64,000 nt of DNA from Geodermatophilus sp. DSM 44513 (GTDB taxonomy: Bacteria > Actinomycetota > Actinomycetes > Mycobacteriales > Geodermatophilaceae): the NCBI RefSeq assembly GCF_032460525.1, contig NZ_CP135963.1, positions 3,534,001-3,598,000 of the forward strand, given 5' to 3'. The notes beneath the pieces were generated by a model. It had not been told where the DNA came from and ran no database searches. It saw only the letters and a list, made by a program, of their open reading frames with translations. A program made the position numbers and the translations under genes. Shown here in pieces: positions 18,117-26,995 of this stretch; positions within the stretch are counted from its first letter, which is position 1, and each line of letters begins with the position of its first letter.

Positions 18117-19649
18117 GTGGCCCCCGACGCCCCGCTGTTCAGCGACTTCGACGTGCACCCCGACGTCGTCGCGGCGCTGGCCGACGCCGGGATCACCCGC
18201 ACCTTCGCCATCCAGGAGCTCACCCTGCCCCTGGCGCTGGCCGGCAACGACCTCATCGGCCAGGCGCGCACCGGCACCGGCAAGACGCTGGGCTTCGGCG
18301 TCCCGCTGCTGCAGCGCGTCGTCCCGCCGGCCGAGGGCGGCGACGGCGTCCCGCAGGCGCTGGTCGTCGTCCCCACCCGCGAGCTGTGCGTGCAGGTGGC
18401 CCGTGACCTGTCCGCCGCGGCCGCCCGGCGCGGCATCCGCGTGCAGGCCATCTACGGCGGCCGGGCCTTCGAGCCGCAGGTCGCCGCGCTGCAGGCCGGC
18501 GTCGAGGTCGTCGTCGGCACCCCGGGCCGGCTGCTGGACCTCGCCCAGCAGGGCCAGCTGGTCCTGGGCAAGGTGCGCGTGCTGGTCCTCGACGAGGCCG
18601 ACGAGATGCTCGACCTGGGCTTCCTGCCCGACATCGAGCGGATCCTGGCGATGGTCCCGGACAAGCGGCAGACCATGCTGTTCTCCGCGACGATGCCCGG
18701 CCCGATCGTGACGCTGTCCCGGTCGTTCATGACCCAGCCCACGCACATCCGGGCGCACGGCAACGACGAGGGCTCGACGGTCCCGCAGACCACCCAGTTC
18801 GTCTACCGGGCGCACAACCTGGACAAGCCCGAGCTGCTGTCCCGCGTGCTGCAGTCCCGCGACCGCGGTCTGGTCATGGTGTTCTGCCGGACCAAGCGCA
18901 CCGCGCAGAAGGTCGCCGACGAGCTGGTCGACCGCGGGTTCGCCGCGGCCGCCGTGCACGGCGACCTCGGCCAGGGCGCCCGCGAGCAGGCGCTGCGGGC
19001 CTTCCGCAGCGGCAAGGTCGACGTGCTGGTGGCCACCGACGTCGCCGCGCGCGGCATCGACGTCACCGGGGTCAGCCACGTCGTGAACTACCAGTGCCCC
19101 GAGGACGAGAAGACCTACCTGCACCGGATCGGCCGCACCGGCCGGGCCGGCAGCGAGGGCGTGGCCGTCACGCTGGTGGACTGGGACGACATCCCCCGCT
19201 GGCAGCTGATCAACAAGGCGCTGGAGCTGGACTTCACCGACCCGCCGGAGACCTACTCCACCTCGCCGTGGGTCTACACCGACCTGGACGTGCCCGAGGG
19301 CGCGACCGGCCGGCTGCCGCGCTCGCAGCGGACCCGCGAGGGCCTGGAGGCCGAGACCGTCGAGGACCTCGGCGAGACCGGCAGGCGCAACCGCTCCAGC
19401 GGCGGTGCCGGCGCCAGTCGCGGCCCCGCCCGCGAGGAGCACGACAAGCCCGCCGGCGCGCCCAAGAGCCGCCCGCGCCGCCGCACCCGCGGTGGCGGTG
19501 GTGGCGGCGGTGGCGCCGAGGTGGCCACCGCGGACGTCCCGGCGGAGGCCTCGTCCGGGGACGGCGAGGCCGACGGCGGGTCGCCGGCCCGCAAGCGCCG
19601 CCGTCGCCGCCGCGGCGGTTCCGGCCGGGGCCCGGCCGAGTCGACCTGA
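18117..19649 (+). CDS. rhlE: DEAD-box ATP-dependent RNA helicase
   Basis: A helicase of 510 residues counted from the GTG used here. Motifs in order are the Q motif region FAIQELTLPLAL, motif I ARTGTGKT, Ia PTREL, GTPGRLLDL, motif II LDEADEML, motif III SATMPG, GLVMVFCRTKRTA, VATDVAARGID and motif VI HRIGRTGRAG. A low-complexity basic tail of about 150 residues (poly-Gly and Arg-rich stretches) follows and probably binds RNA. Such enzymes unwind short RNA duplexes in ribosome assembly or mRNA decay. A longer product from a CTG at 18006 (37 residues more) is possible. It matches Rv3211. Confidence 0.93.
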   Translation: MAPDAPLFSDFDVHPDVVAALADAGITRTFAIQELTLPLALAGNDLIGQARTGTGKTLGFGVPLLQRVVPPAEGGDGVPQALVVVPTRELCVQVARDLSAAAARRGIRVQAIYGGRAFEPQVAALQAGVEVVVGTPGRLLDLAQQGQLVLGKVRVLVLDEADEMLDLGFLPDIERILAMVPDKRQTMLFSATMPGPIVTLSRSFMTQPTHIRAHGNDEGSTVPQTTQFVYRAHNLDKPELLSRVLQSRDRGLVMVFCRTKRTAQKVADELVDRGFAAAAVHGDLGQGAREQALRAFRSGKVDVLVATDVAARGIDVTGVSHVVNYQCPEDEKTYLHRIGRTGRAGSEGVAVTLVDWDDIPRWQLINKALELDFTDPPETYSTSPWVYTDLDVPEGATGRLPRSQRTREGLEAETVEDLGETGRRNRSSGGAGASRGPAREEHDKPAGAPKSRPRRRTRGGGGGGGGAEVATADVPAEASSGDGEADGGSPARKRRRRRRGGSGRGPAEST

Positions 19650-19658
19650 CCCCTGCGC

Positions 19659-20906
19659 ATGACGAAGGACCCGCCTCCCCCCCGGGAAGGACCCCGTCCC
19701 CCTCACCCCTCGCAAGCTCGGGGCGAGCCTCCGGACGGGGCCGTCCGCCGCTCGCGGCGGGCCCCTGGAGGCGGGCCGTTCCAGCACGTCACCAGCTGGC
19801 TGCCGCGGGTGCTCGCGTGGGCGGTGGCCGTGCTCGTGCTGGTCGTCGTCGGCACCCTGCTGTGGCGCGGCTCGGACGCCGCGGCCACCACCAGCACCAC
19901 CGCCGCACCGGCCGACGTCCCCCGCGGGACGCCGGCCGGTGCCGTCTCGGTGGCCTGGGAGGCGGCGACCACCGCGTCCGGCGGGGCCGCCCGGTCGGCC
20001 GTGGCCGGCGGGCGCGTGGTCGTCGGGGACGGCCGCGGGGTCCGCGCGCTGGACGCCGGCACCGGCGCGGAGGCGTGGCGCTACACCCGCGCCAACGCCC
20101 GGCTGTGCGACTGGACGCTCGTCGGCGGCCGGGTGGTCGCCGTCTTCGGCACCGAGGACCGCTGTGACGAGGCGGTCGCGCTGTCGGTCGACACCGGCGT
20201 CCGTGCCTGGACCCGCAACCTCGACCTGCGTCCCGACGTGGTCCTGTCCGGCACCGACGGCACGGTGCTGGCGGCCAGCCCCACCGGCGTCCTCACCGTC
20301 GACCCGCTCGGCAACTCCACCCGCTGGCGGGCCGCGCCCGACGAGGGCTGCGCGGTCGAGGACGCCGACGTGGGCGGTGCCGGTGTCGCCCTCCTGCAGC
20401 GCTGCGCCGACGCGGTGTCGGTGCGGCTGCTCGACAGCTCCGACGGCAGCGAGCTGTGGACCCGGGACGTGGCCACCGGGACGACGCTGGCCGGCGTCGA
20501 GGAGGCGGTCGTGGTCGCCGGGGACGACGGCGTGCAGCTGCTGGCCGGTGCCGACGGCGTGCCCCTCGGCGGGCCCGTGGCCGGGGCGGCGCGCGCCCTG
20601 GTGGCCGGGGTCGACGGCACCGCGCTGGTCTGGGCCGGGGACGAGCTGGCCGCCGTCGACCAGGGCACCGGCGCGGTCACCTGGCGCGCGCCCGCGACCG
20701 GCCTGCCCACCGGGGCGCTCGGCTCCGCGCCGCCGCCCGCGGGTGTCCCGGTGCCGGACGGGGACGCCGTCGTCCTGCGCGACCTGGCGACCGGTGCGGA
20801 GCTGCGGCGCGTAACCGCCCCCGACCTGCGCGGCGGCGGGCTGGTCACGGTGACCGGTCCAGTCGTCGTCCAGCAGCTCCCGGACGGCGTGCTGGCCCAC
20901 CGCTGA
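19659..20906 (+). CDS. Membrane-anchored PQQ-type beta-propeller protein (Rv3212-like)
   Basis: A 415-residue protein if the first ATG is used. One membrane segment (VLAWAVAVLVLVVVGTLLW) is followed by an extracellular domain with repeated beta-propeller blades (VVVGDGRGVRALDAGTGAEAW, ALSVDTGVRAWTR, RLLDSSDGSELWTR, AVDQGTGAVTW), the PQQ-like WD fold. Two Cys pairs (RLCDWT/DRCDEA and EGCAVE/QRCADA) point to the outside. The first ~42 codons coincide with the nested palindromic element (19664-19782), so the N-terminus may be repeat-derived or not translated. An alternative GTG at 19809 would start right at the membrane segment. No function is known to me; the locus matches Rv3212. Confidence 0.8.
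   Translation: MTKDPPPPREGPRPPHPSQARGEPPDGAVRRSRRAPGGGPFQHVTSWLPRVLAWAVAVLVLVVVGTLLWRGSDAAATTSTTAAPADVPRGTPAGAVSVAWEAATTASGGAARSAVAGGRVVVGDGRGVRALDAGTGAEAWRYTRANARLCDWTLVGGRVVAVFGTEDRCDEAVALSVDTGVRAWTRNLDLRPDVVLSGTDGTVLAASPTGVLTVDPLGNSTRWRAAPDEGCAVEDADVGGAGVALLQRCADAVSVRLLDSSDGSELWTRDVATGTTLAGVEEAVVVAGDDGVQLLAGADGVPLGGPVAGAARALVAGVDGTALVWAGDELAAVDQGTGAVTWRAPATGLPTGALGSAPPPAGVPVPDGDAVVLRDLATGAELRRVTAPDLRGGGLVTVTGPVVVQQLPDGVLAHR
19664..19782. repeat. Dispersed palindromic element, copy C (outer, interrupted)
   Basis: The left arm GAAGGACCCGCCTCC (19664-19678) and the right arm GGAGGCGGGCCGTTCC (about 19767-19782) are complementary. The loop carries a second, complete element (19686-19746). It lies 15 nt after the rhlE stop. 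Confidence 0.75.
19686..19746. repeat. Dispersed palindromic element nested inside copy C
   Basis: GAAGGACCCCGTCC at the left and GGACGGGGCCGTCC at the right, with a CTCGCAAGCTCG centre. It is the same family and has the same ends as the other copies, placed in the loop of the outer copy. Confidence 0.7.
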
Positions 20907-20951
20907 GGTGTCCGGCGGCACCGCCGCCGGAGTCGGGGTTCACTGTGCGGC

Positions 20952-21872
20952 ATGGGAACGCCCGGCGGCGCCGAGGGCCGCGCTCCTGTCCCCGAGGACC
21001 TCGGCCAGCTGGCCGACCACGACGCCCGGCACCGCACCCTCACCGGCGGCGCCGGCCCGCTGGCCGCGCTGGACACCGGGGGCGACGGGGCGCGCGGCAC
21101 CGTCCTGCTCGTCGCCGGCTTCACCGGCAGCAAGGAGGACTTCGCCCCGCTGCTGCGCCCGCTGTGCACCGCCGGGTACCGGGTCGTCGCCCTGGACCAG
21201 CGGGGGCAGTTCGAGTCCCCCGGCCCCGACGACCCCGCGGCCTACTCCGTCGCCGAGCTCGGCGCGGACCTCGTCGCCGTCGCCGCCCAGCTGCGGTCCG
21301 AGGGCGTCGGCACGTTGCACCTGGTCGGGCACTCCTTCGGCGGGCTGGTCGCCCGGGCCGCCGTCCTGGCCGACCCGGCGGCGTTCGACACGCTGACCCT
21401 GCTCGGCTCCGGCCCCGCCCGGCTGGGCGGCCCCCGCGCCCAGCTGCTGGAGCACCTCACCCCGCTGCTGGACGCCGGCGGCGTCGCGCTGGTCAACGAG
21501 GCCCTGGAGCAGCTGGCCATGACCGACCCCACGGCGCAGCCGGTGCCCGAGCCCACCCGGCGCTTCCTGTCCCGCCGGTTCCTCGCCAACAGCGCCGCGG
21601 GGCTGCGCGGCATGGCCGACGCGATGACCGCCGAGCCCGACCGCGTCGCGGAGCTCGCGGCCACCGGCGTCCCGGTGCTGGTGACCCACGGCGCCACGGA
21701 CGACGCGTGGCCACCGGCCGTGCAGGCGGACATGGCCCGCCGGCTCGGGGCCCGGTACGCGGTGATCGAGGGCGCGGTGCACTCCCCCGCCGTCGAGAAC
21801 CCGCAGCGCACACTCGACGTGCTGCTGGACTTCTGGGCCGCCGTGACCGCCGACAGCGGGGTCCTGCGGTGA
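20952..21872 (+). CDS. Alpha/beta hydrolase
   Basis: A 306-residue serine hydrolase with VLLVAGFTGSKEDF (oxyanion region), VALDQRGQFES, the nucleophile motif VGHSFGGLVAR, an acid in VTHGATDDAWP and EGAVHSPAVE with the His. It has about 50 residues before the fold begins and no signal peptide. It overlaps the following DUF2236 gene by GTGA, so they form a coupled pair. The substrate is unknown. It probably has its own promoter in the 45-bp gap, but no clear -10 box is seen there. Confidence 0.85.
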   Translation: MGTPGGAEGRAPVPEDLGQLADHDARHRTLTGGAGPLAALDTGGDGARGTVLLVAGFTGSKEDFAPLLRPLCTAGYRVVALDQRGQFESPGPDDPAAYSVAELGADLVAVAAQLRSEGVGTLHLVGHSFGGLVARAAVLADPAAFDTLTLLGSGPARLGGPRAQLLEHLTPLLDAGGVALVNEALEQLAMTDPTAQPVPEPTRRFLSRRFLANSAAGLRGMADAMTAEPDRVAELAATGVPVLVTHGATDDAWPPAVQADMARRLGARYAVIEGAVHSPAVENPQRTLDVLLDFWAAVTADSGVLR

Positions 21873-22741
21873 ACCGGCTGCCCGCGCTGCGCGACTTCAC
21901 CGCCGAGGAGGACCTGCTCGGCTTCTTCGGCCCGGACAGCGTCAGCTGGCGCATCCACGCCGACCCCGCGTTCGGCGTCGGCGGCATCCGGGCGCTGCTG
22001 CTGCAGGCGCTGCACCCGGTCGCCATGGACGGCGTCGCCACCTTCTCCACGGCCTTCACCTCCGACCCGTGGGCGCGGCTGACCCGCACCGCGGAGTACG
22101 TGGCCACGCTCACCTTCGGCACCCGCAGGGACGCGCTGCGCTCGGTGCGCCGGGTGCGCGGCCTGCACCGGGGCAAGGCGGCCGTCGAGGAGACCACCGG
22201 CCGCGGGTACGCCGTCGACGACGCCGACCTGCTGCTGTGGGTGCACTGCTGCGAGGTCGACTCGCTGCTGTCGGTCGCCCGCCGCGCCGGGGTCCCGCTC
22301 ACCGACGACGACGCCGACCGGTACGTCGCCGAGCAGGTGACCGCCGCGGTGCTGGTCGGCTGCGAGGCCGCCGAGGTGCCGGCCACCGCCGCAGAGCTGG
22401 AGGCCTACCTGCAGCGCATGCGCCCCCAGCTGGCGGTCACCCCGGCCACCCGGGACGCCTCCCGCTTCGTGCTCGTGCCGCCGATGCCCGGCTGGGTGCA
22501 GCTGCTCACCCCGGCCCGCCCGGCCTGGAGCACGCTGGCCGCCCTGGGTGCGGCGACCCTCCCGCGGTGGGCGCGCCAGCTCTACGGGCTGCCCGGCTTC
22601 AGCGTGACCGACACCGCCGCGACCGCGGCGGTGCGGGCCTTCCGCCAGGCCGCGCTGGCACTGCCGGTGCAGGTGCGGGAGTCGCCGATCGTGCGCGCGG
22701 CCCGCGAGCGGGTCGCCGCCGCCGAGGAGCTCACCGCCTGA
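21869..22741 (+). CDS. Oxygenase MpaB family protein (DUF2236)
   Basis: A 290-residue protein of the DUF2236 family, which includes heme-dependent latex-clearing protein and fungal MpaB. Visible family features are an N-terminal DPAFGVGGIRALLLQALHP segment with conserved Arg and His, TRTAEYVATLTFGT, VRGLHRGKAAVEE, and LLLWVHCCEVDSLL with a His suited to heme binding. Members oxidatively cleave carbon-carbon bonds or are of unknown function; the substrate here cannot be told. Translation starts at a GTG overlapping the hydrolase stop. It ends convergent to lysG. Confidence 0.85.
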   Translation: MNRLPALRDFTAEEDLLGFFGPDSVSWRIHADPAFGVGGIRALLLQALHPVAMDGVATFSTAFTSDPWARLTRTAEYVATLTFGTRRDALRSVRRVRGLHRGKAAVEETTGRGYAVDDADLLLWVHCCEVDSLLSVARRAGVPLTDDDADRYVAEQVTAAVLVGCEAAEVPATAAELEAYLQRMRPQLAVTPATRDASRFVLVPPMPGWVQLLTPARPAWSTLAALGAATLPRWARQLYGLPGFSVTDTAATAAVRAFRQAALALPVQVRESPIVRAARERVAAAEELTA

Positions 22742-22768
22742 CGGAGGATCCGCCGTCACCGCGTGACG

Positions 22769-23638
22769 TCACCTCAGCCGGCGCCGGGCCGCGGCGAGCA
22801 CGGCGGCGGCCACCCGGTCCAGGCCCGGCGAGCCCAGCCGCCACTGCTGCCAGTAGAGGACGACGTCCACCGCGCCGTCCGGGTCCAGCACGACCAGCTC
22901 ACCGGCCGGCTCCTGCTGCTCGGGCACCATCCCCCAGCCCAGGCCCAGCCGCACCGCGGTGACCAGCTCGGCCGACGCGGGCACGTGGTGGGTCGGTGGC
23001 GCGGTCGTCACGCCGCGCCGGCGCAGGTAGCCGTGCTGCAGGTCGTCCCGTCGGTCGAAGACCACCACCGGCGCGCGGGCCAGCGCGGCCGTCGGGACGC
23101 CGTCGGGGAACCAACGGCCGGTGAACGCCGCGGTCGCCATCGGCCGGTAGCGCATCCCGCCCAGCCGGGTCACGGTGCAGCCGGGCACCGGCTGCGCGTC
23201 GGTGGTCACCGCGGCCAGCACCCGGCCGTCGCGGAGCAGGGCCGCGGTGTGCTCCTGGTCCTCCCGGTGCAGCTCGAAGGCGTACTCGGCGGCCAGCGGC
23301 GCCAGGGCCGGCAGCACCCAGGTGGCCAGCGAGTCGGCGTTGACGGCGACCGGCAGGGTCACCGGGGCCTGCTGCGCGCCGTCGCCGGCCAGCTCCCGGG
23401 TGGCGTCGGCGGTGAGCAGCGCCACCTGCCGGGCCAGCCGCAGCAGCACCGCGCCGGACCCGGTCACCTGCACCGGCCGGCTGCGCACCAGCAGCACCCG
23501 GCCGGTCGCCGCCTCCAGGGCCCGCAGCCGCTGGCTGACCGCGCTCGGCGTCAGGTGCAGCTCCCGGGCCGCGCCGTCCAGCGTGCCCGCGGCGACGGTC
23601 GCCGCCAGGGCGCGCAGCTGGTCGAGGTCGAGGTCCAC
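22769..23638 (-). CDS. lysG: LysR-family regulator, LysG/ArgP type
   Basis: A 289-residue LysR-type regulator with an N-terminal winged helix (DQLRALAATVAAGTLDGAAR, LTPSAVSQRLRALE) and a ligand-binding C-terminal domain (LPVAVNADSLATWVLPAL). The NADSL..W segment is characteristic of ArgP/LysG/IciA proteins, which sense basic amino acids. It is divergent from lysE with 76 bp between, the arrangement known from Corynebacterium lysG-lysE, where LysG with lysine or arginine activates the exporter. The start is a GTG. The dimeric operator should lie in 23639-23714; I could not delimit it. Confidence 0.9.
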   Translation of the reverse strand: MDLDLDQLRALAATVAAGTLDGAARELHLTPSAVSQRLRALEAATGRVLLVRSRPVQVTGSGAVLLRLARQVALLTADATRELAGDGAQQAPVTLPVAVNADSLATWVLPALAPLAAEYAFELHREDQEHTAALLRDGRVLAAVTTDAQPVPGCTVTRLGGMRYRPMATAAFTGRWFPDGVPTAALARAPVVVFDRRDDLQHGYLRRRGVTTAPPTHHVPASAELVTAVRLGLGWGMVPEQQEPAGELVVLDPDGAVDVVLYWQQWRLGSPGLDRVAAAVLAAARRRLR

Positions 23639-23701
23639 CCCACCATCAGAGCAGCTGCAGGTGCGTCAGGAACACGCGCGGAGCCGGCGGGCGGCGCCGC
23701 C

Positions 23702-23707
23702 TACCGT
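23702..23707 (+). promoter_or_regulatory. -10 box TACCGT of lysE
   Basis: TACCGT is 7 nt before the lysE GTG with no ribosome-binding site between, so the transcript is probably leaderless. The LysG operator is expected just upstream. Confidence 0.5.
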
Positions 23708-23714
23708 CGCCCGG

Positions 23715-24332
23715 GTGTCCGCCGCGCTGCTCGCCGCCGTCTCCGGCCTGGGGCTGGGCCTGTCGCTGATCGTGGCGATCGGCGCGCAGAACGCCTTCGT
23801 GCTGCGCCAGGGGCTGCGCGCCGAGCACGTCGCCGCGGTCGTCGCCGTCTGCCTGCTCTCCGACGTCGCCCTCATCGCCGCCGGCACGGCCGGCGCCGGG
23901 GCACTGGTGCAGCGGGTGCCCGGGCTGCTCGACGTCGTCTGCCTCGCCGGCGCCGCCTTCCTGCTCGGCTACGGGCTGCTGGCCGCCCGGCGCGCGCGGC
24001 ACCCGGCCACGCTGGTCACCGAGGCGGCCGGCCGGCGGGCCGGCCTGACGGTCACCGTGAGCACCGCGCTGGCCCTCACCTGGCTCAACCCGCACGTCTA
24101 CCTGGACACCGTGGTGCTGCTCGGCTCGCTGGCCGGCACCTGGGGCGAGCAGCGCTGGTGGTTCGCCGCCGGCGCCGGGCTGGGCAGCGCGGCGTGGTTC
24201 ACCGGACTCGGCTACGGGGCCCGGCTGCTGCGGCCGGTGTTCGCCCGGCCGGCCGCGTGGCGGGTGCTCGACGCGGTCATCGCGGTCGTGATGGTCACGC
24301 TGGCCGCCGGGCTCGTCGTCCGCGTGCTCTAG
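23715..24332 (+). CDS. lysE: LysE-family basic amino acid exporter
   Basis: A 205-residue inner-membrane protein with about six hydrophobic segments. The N-terminal signature GLSLIVAIGAQNAFVLRQGL and the TWLNPHVYLDTVVLLGS motif in the middle are those of LysE/ArgO, which export lysine and arginine. It is divergently arranged with lysG and is probably induced by it when basic amino acids accumulate. It ends before repeat copy B, which separates it from the convergent recB-like gene. Confidence 0.95.
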   Translation: MSAALLAAVSGLGLGLSLIVAIGAQNAFVLRQGLRAEHVAAVVAVCLLSDVALIAAGTAGAGALVQRVPGLLDVVCLAGAAFLLGYGLLAARRARHPATLVTEAAGRRAGLTVTVSTALALTWLNPHVYLDTVVLLGSLAGTWGEQRWWFAAGAGLGSAAWFTGLGYGARLLRPVFARPAAWRVLDAVIAVVMVTLAAGLVVRVL

Positions 24333-24350
24333 GACCTGTTACCGGCACCC

Positions 24351-24411
24351 GTCGGCCCCCTGCAGGGCCCCGCCGCGAGCTCGCGAGTGGTGGGGGGCAG
24401 GGGGTCCTCTT
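24351..24411. repeat. Dispersed palindromic element, copy B (between lysE and the RecB-family gene)
   Basis: A palindrome with arms GGCCCCCTGCAGGG and CAGGGGGTCCTC and core CGAGCTCGCGAG. On the minus strand it reads like copy A over about 60 bp with few differences. It sits between two convergent genes and starts at the TAA stop of the minus-strand gene, so it could terminate in both directions. Confidence 0.85.
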
Positions 24412-25255
24412 ACTCGGGGAGGAAGCTCCAGGTCTCCCGGGGCGGCGTGGCCGCGCGGCCGGGGGCGCAGCTGGGCCGGAAGTCGCACCAGCCGCACTGC
24501 CGGCCGGGGACGGCGGGGAAGGCGTCGTCCGGGTCCGCCCCGCCGTCGAGGGCCGCGGTGGCCGCGGCGATGTCGGCGGCGACGTCCTCGGCCCGGCGGA
24601 CGTGGTTGGCCAGCGAGCGGTCGGTGTGCTCGAAGGCGGCCACCGTGCCGCTGGGCAGGTGGTGCAGCTCGACGCGGCTGCACGGCCGGCGCAGCGTGCG
24701 GCGCACCCCGAGCACGTAGGCGGCCAGCGCGGGTGAGCCGCGGGCCTCGTCGTCGGTGCTCACCGACCGGCCGGTCTTGTAGTCGACGACCACGAGCTCC
24801 CCGCCGCGCTGGTCGATGCGGTCGACCCGGCCGGACAGCGCCAGCCGCTCGGTGGTGGCGGCCACCTGCCGCTCGGTGCCGACCGGTTCCTCGGCGGGGT
24901 CCAGGCCGGTCACGTAGTCGGTGAGCCAGCCGGCCGCGCGGGCGCGCCACCGCTGCGACTGCTCGGCGTCGCGGAAGCCGGCGGTGGACCAGACGCCGTA
25001 CAGCAGCTGCCGGGCCGCGGCCGGGGTGCGCCTGCCCAGCGGCAGCTCCCACCACGAGCGCAGCGCGGCGTGCACCGCCGACCCCACGCTGTTGTGCGCC
25101 CACGCCGGCCCCTTGGCCGGGGTGGGCCGGTCGACGTAGGCGTGCCGGTAGCGACGCGGACAGTCGCCGAACGCGGCCAGCTTGCTCGGCGTGGCCGGGA
25201 ACAGCCGCCGCGGCATGCCCGGCATCTCCAGCTGCGCTCCGCCCACGTCAGCCAT
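24410..25255 (-). CDS. RecB-family exonuclease with an Fe-S cluster
   Basis: A 281-residue stand-alone PD-(D/E)XK nuclease. The N-terminal segment has FGDCPRRYRH (first cysteine), the active site shows GRVDRIDQ and VVVDYKTG, and the C-terminus has CGWCDFRPSC (three cysteines). The four cysteines form the iron-sulfur staple seen in AddB and Cas4-like nucleases. No helicase domain is present. Similar single-domain proteins occur widely in actinobacteria (Rv2119-like). The ATG start lies 8 bp inside the 3' end of the PHP gene, so translation is coupled. A role in DNA repair end-processing is likely but unproven. Confidence 0.88.
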   Translation of the reverse strand: MADVGGAQLEMPGMPRRLFPATPSKLAAFGDCPRRYRHAYVDRPTPAKGPAWAHNSVGSAVHAALRSWWELPLGRRTPAAARQLLYGVWSTAGFRDAEQSQRWRARAAGWLTDYVTGLDPAEEPVGTERQVAATTERLALSGRVDRIDQRGGELVVVDYKTGRSVSTDDEARGSPALAAYVLGVRRTLRRPCSRVELHHLPSGTVAAFEHTDRSLANHVRRAEDVAADIAAATAALDGGADPDDAFPAVPGRQCGWCDFRPSCAPGRAATPPRETWSFLPE

Positions 25256-26132
25256 GGTGACCGGGGGGACCGACGGTCCCGGTGAGCGGCGCGGCGCCGG
25301 TCCCCGCGGCCACCAGCGCCTCGTACTGGTCCGGGGCGGTGGTGCAGGCGCCGATCGGTGTCGTCTTGTTGTTGCCGTGGTAGTCGCTGGAGCCGGTGAC
25401 CAGCAGGCCCAGCTCGCCGGCCAGGCCGCGCAGGTGGGCGCGCTCGTCCGGGTCGTGGTCGGGGTGGTCGACCTCCAGGCCGAGCAGGCCGGCCCGGGCC
25501 ATCGTGGCGAGGGCCTCGTCGCCGACCACCCGGCCGCGGCGGGTGGCCAGGCCGTGCGCGAACACCGGCACCCCGCCGGCGCTGCGGACCAGCTCGATGC
25601 CGAGGAGCACGTCGGTGTCGGCCTTGGCGACGTGGAAGGGGCTGCGGTGGTGCAGCAGCGTGGCGAAGGCGTGCTCGATGGAGTCGACGACGCGGGCCTC
25701 GACCAGCGCGCGGGCGATGTGCGGCCGGCCGACCACGCCACCGTCCGCGCGCTCGACGATCTCGCGCCACACGACCGGGTGGCCGGCCTCGGCCAGCGCC
25801 CGGACGATGCGCTCGCCACGGCTGAGCCGCTCGTCGCGCAGCCGCGCGCGCTCCGCCGCCAGGCCGGCGTGCCCGGGGTCGAACAGGTAGGCCAGCAGGT
25901 GCACGCTGATCGGCGGCGCGCCGGTCGGGAACCACCGGCAGGACAGCTCCATCCCCGGGACGACGGTCAGCCCGTCGGGGCGGGACTGCTCCGCCTGCGC
26001 CCACCCTGCGGTGGTGTCGTGGTCGGTGAGGGCGACGACGTCCAGGCCCGCGGCCCGTGCGGCGGCCAGCAGCTCCGCGGGGCTGTCGGTGCCGTCGGAC
26101 ACCGAGGAGTGGGTGTGCAGGTCGATCCGCAT
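25248..26132 (-). CDS. PHP-domain metal-dependent phosphoesterase
   Basis: A 294-residue PHP protein. Metal-binding motifs include [11 protein letters not shown] at the start, [29 protein letters not shown] and GSSDYHG near the C-terminus. This set matches YciV/RNase AM and Rv-type PHP phosphoesterases that remove phosphates from nucleotides (3',5'-bisphosphates) or the 5' ends of short oligonucleotides. The start ATG overlaps the TGA of the PH-domain gene by one base, and the stop overlaps the nuclease gene. It is thus the middle gene of a tight operon. Confidence 0.9.
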   Translation of the reverse strand: MRIDLHTHSSVSDGTDSPAELLAAARAAGLDVVALTDHDTTAGWAQAEQSRPDGLTVVPGMELSCRWFPTGAPPISVHLLAYLFDPGHAGLAAERARLRDERLSRGERIVRALAEAGHPVVWREIVERADGGVVGRPHIARALVEARVVDSIEHAFATLLHHRSPFHVAKADTDVLLGIELVRSAGGVPVFAHGLATRRGRVVGDEALATMARAGLLGLEVDHPDHDPDERAHLRGLAGELGLLVTGSSDYHGNNKTTPIGACTTAPDQYEALVAAGTGAAPLTGTVGPPGHHG

Positions 26133-26821
26133 CAGCGCCTGCCCTCCCGCACCCGGCGTCCGGCGACCCGCCCGGTGCGCGGCCGCCGCGGTGGCGGGGC
26201 CTCCGGCTCGGCGGCGCGGTCCGCGGGGGGCGTCCGGCGGCCCGGTCCGGGGGGCGGCTCGGGGTTGCCCTCGTCGTCGCCGGAGTCGGCGCCGCCGCCG
26301 CCGAAGAGCAGGTCGCTGACGTCCCGGTAGAGGACGCCGGCCCGCGGCAGGTAGGTGATCTCCGACAGCGCCTGCTGCTGACCGGCGGACTCGAAGCGGA
26401 AGGTGCCGTAGCCGAGCAGCTGGCCGAACAGGGTCTCCTTGTAGGTGAGGTCGGTGATCCGGCGCAGCGGCAGCAGGGCCACCGTTCGGACGACGATCCC
26501 CGTGGTGAGCAGCACCCGCCGGTTGGTGACGATGAAGTGCCGCATCCACCACTCGCCGACCCGCAGCGCCAGGAACACCAGCGCCCCGAGCAGCAGGACC
26601 AGCCCGACGCTGGTGGTGACCCGGTCGTCGGGGTCGAGCAGCATCAGCCAGCCGCCGGCGGCCAGCACCGGCACCGCCCTGACCACCGGCGCGACGAGCA
26701 CCGCCCAGTGCCGGCGGGTGGCCACGACGGGCGGCTGCTCCTGCGGCAGCAGGTACTTCTCGGCGTCCCTGCGCCAGACCGACCGGGAGCCGCCGGTGGG
26801 ACCGGGAGCCGGCTCGCTCAC
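26132..26821 (-). CDS. Membrane protein with a bacterial PH domain
   Basis: A 229-residue protein. Two hydrophobic segments (about residues 40-62 and 68-90) are followed by [19 protein letters not shown] and [18 protein letters not shown], the start of a YdbS/YdbT-type bPH2 domain. A disordered Gly, Pro and Arg-rich tail ends the protein. Function is unknown; bPH2 proteins are membrane-associated. It starts with a GTG, 6 nt after the small membrane gene, and overlaps the PHP gene by one base. Confidence 0.82.
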   Translation of the reverse strand: MSEPAPGPTGGSRSVWRRDAEKYLLPQEQPPVVATRRHWAVLVAPVVRAVPVLAAGGWLMLLDPDDRVTTSVGLVLLLGALVFLALRVGEWWMRHFIVTNRRVLLTTGIVVRTVALLPLRRITDLTYKETLFGQLLGYGTFRFESAGQQQALSEITYLPRAGVLYRDVSDLLFGGGGADSGDDEGNPEPPPGPGRRTPPADRAAEPEAPPPRRPRTGRVAGRRVREGRR

Positions 26822-26827
26822 GCCGGC

Positions 26828-26980
26828 CTAGGCGAGGGACTCGAAGAACGACGCGAGCGAGGTCGCGGCGTCACCGAGGGCCTGCCCCGCGGTGCGGACG
26901 ATGTCCGCGGAGGCCTCCGGCGCCGAGATGACGTAGAAGACCACGAAGGCGAGCGCCAGCCAGGTGAGGACCTTCTTCAC
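26828..26980 (-). CDS. Small membrane protein, 50 residues
   Basis: A 50-residue protein: a short basic start (VKKV), one membrane helix ([17 protein letters not shown]) and an amphipathic C-terminal half ([20 protein letters not shown]). A GGAGG ribosome-binding site stands 6 nt before the GTG, which separates it from a longer open frame without features. It is the first gene of a four-gene unit with PH, PHP and RecB-family genes. I know no function. Short actinobacterial proteins with this layout are widespread and unnamed. Confidence 0.7.
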   Translation of the reverse strand: MKKVLTWLALAFVVFYVISAPEASADIVRTAGQALGDAATSLASFFESLA

Positions 26981-26995
26981 CGGTACCTCCGTGGT

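Noticed and set aside
22739..22771. TGACGG..CCGTCA and GTGACGTCAC palindromes between the DUF2236 gene and lysG
   Set aside because: The first lacks room for a loop and includes the stop codon; the second is only 10 bp and overlaps the end of lysG. They may still help termination, but evidence is thin.
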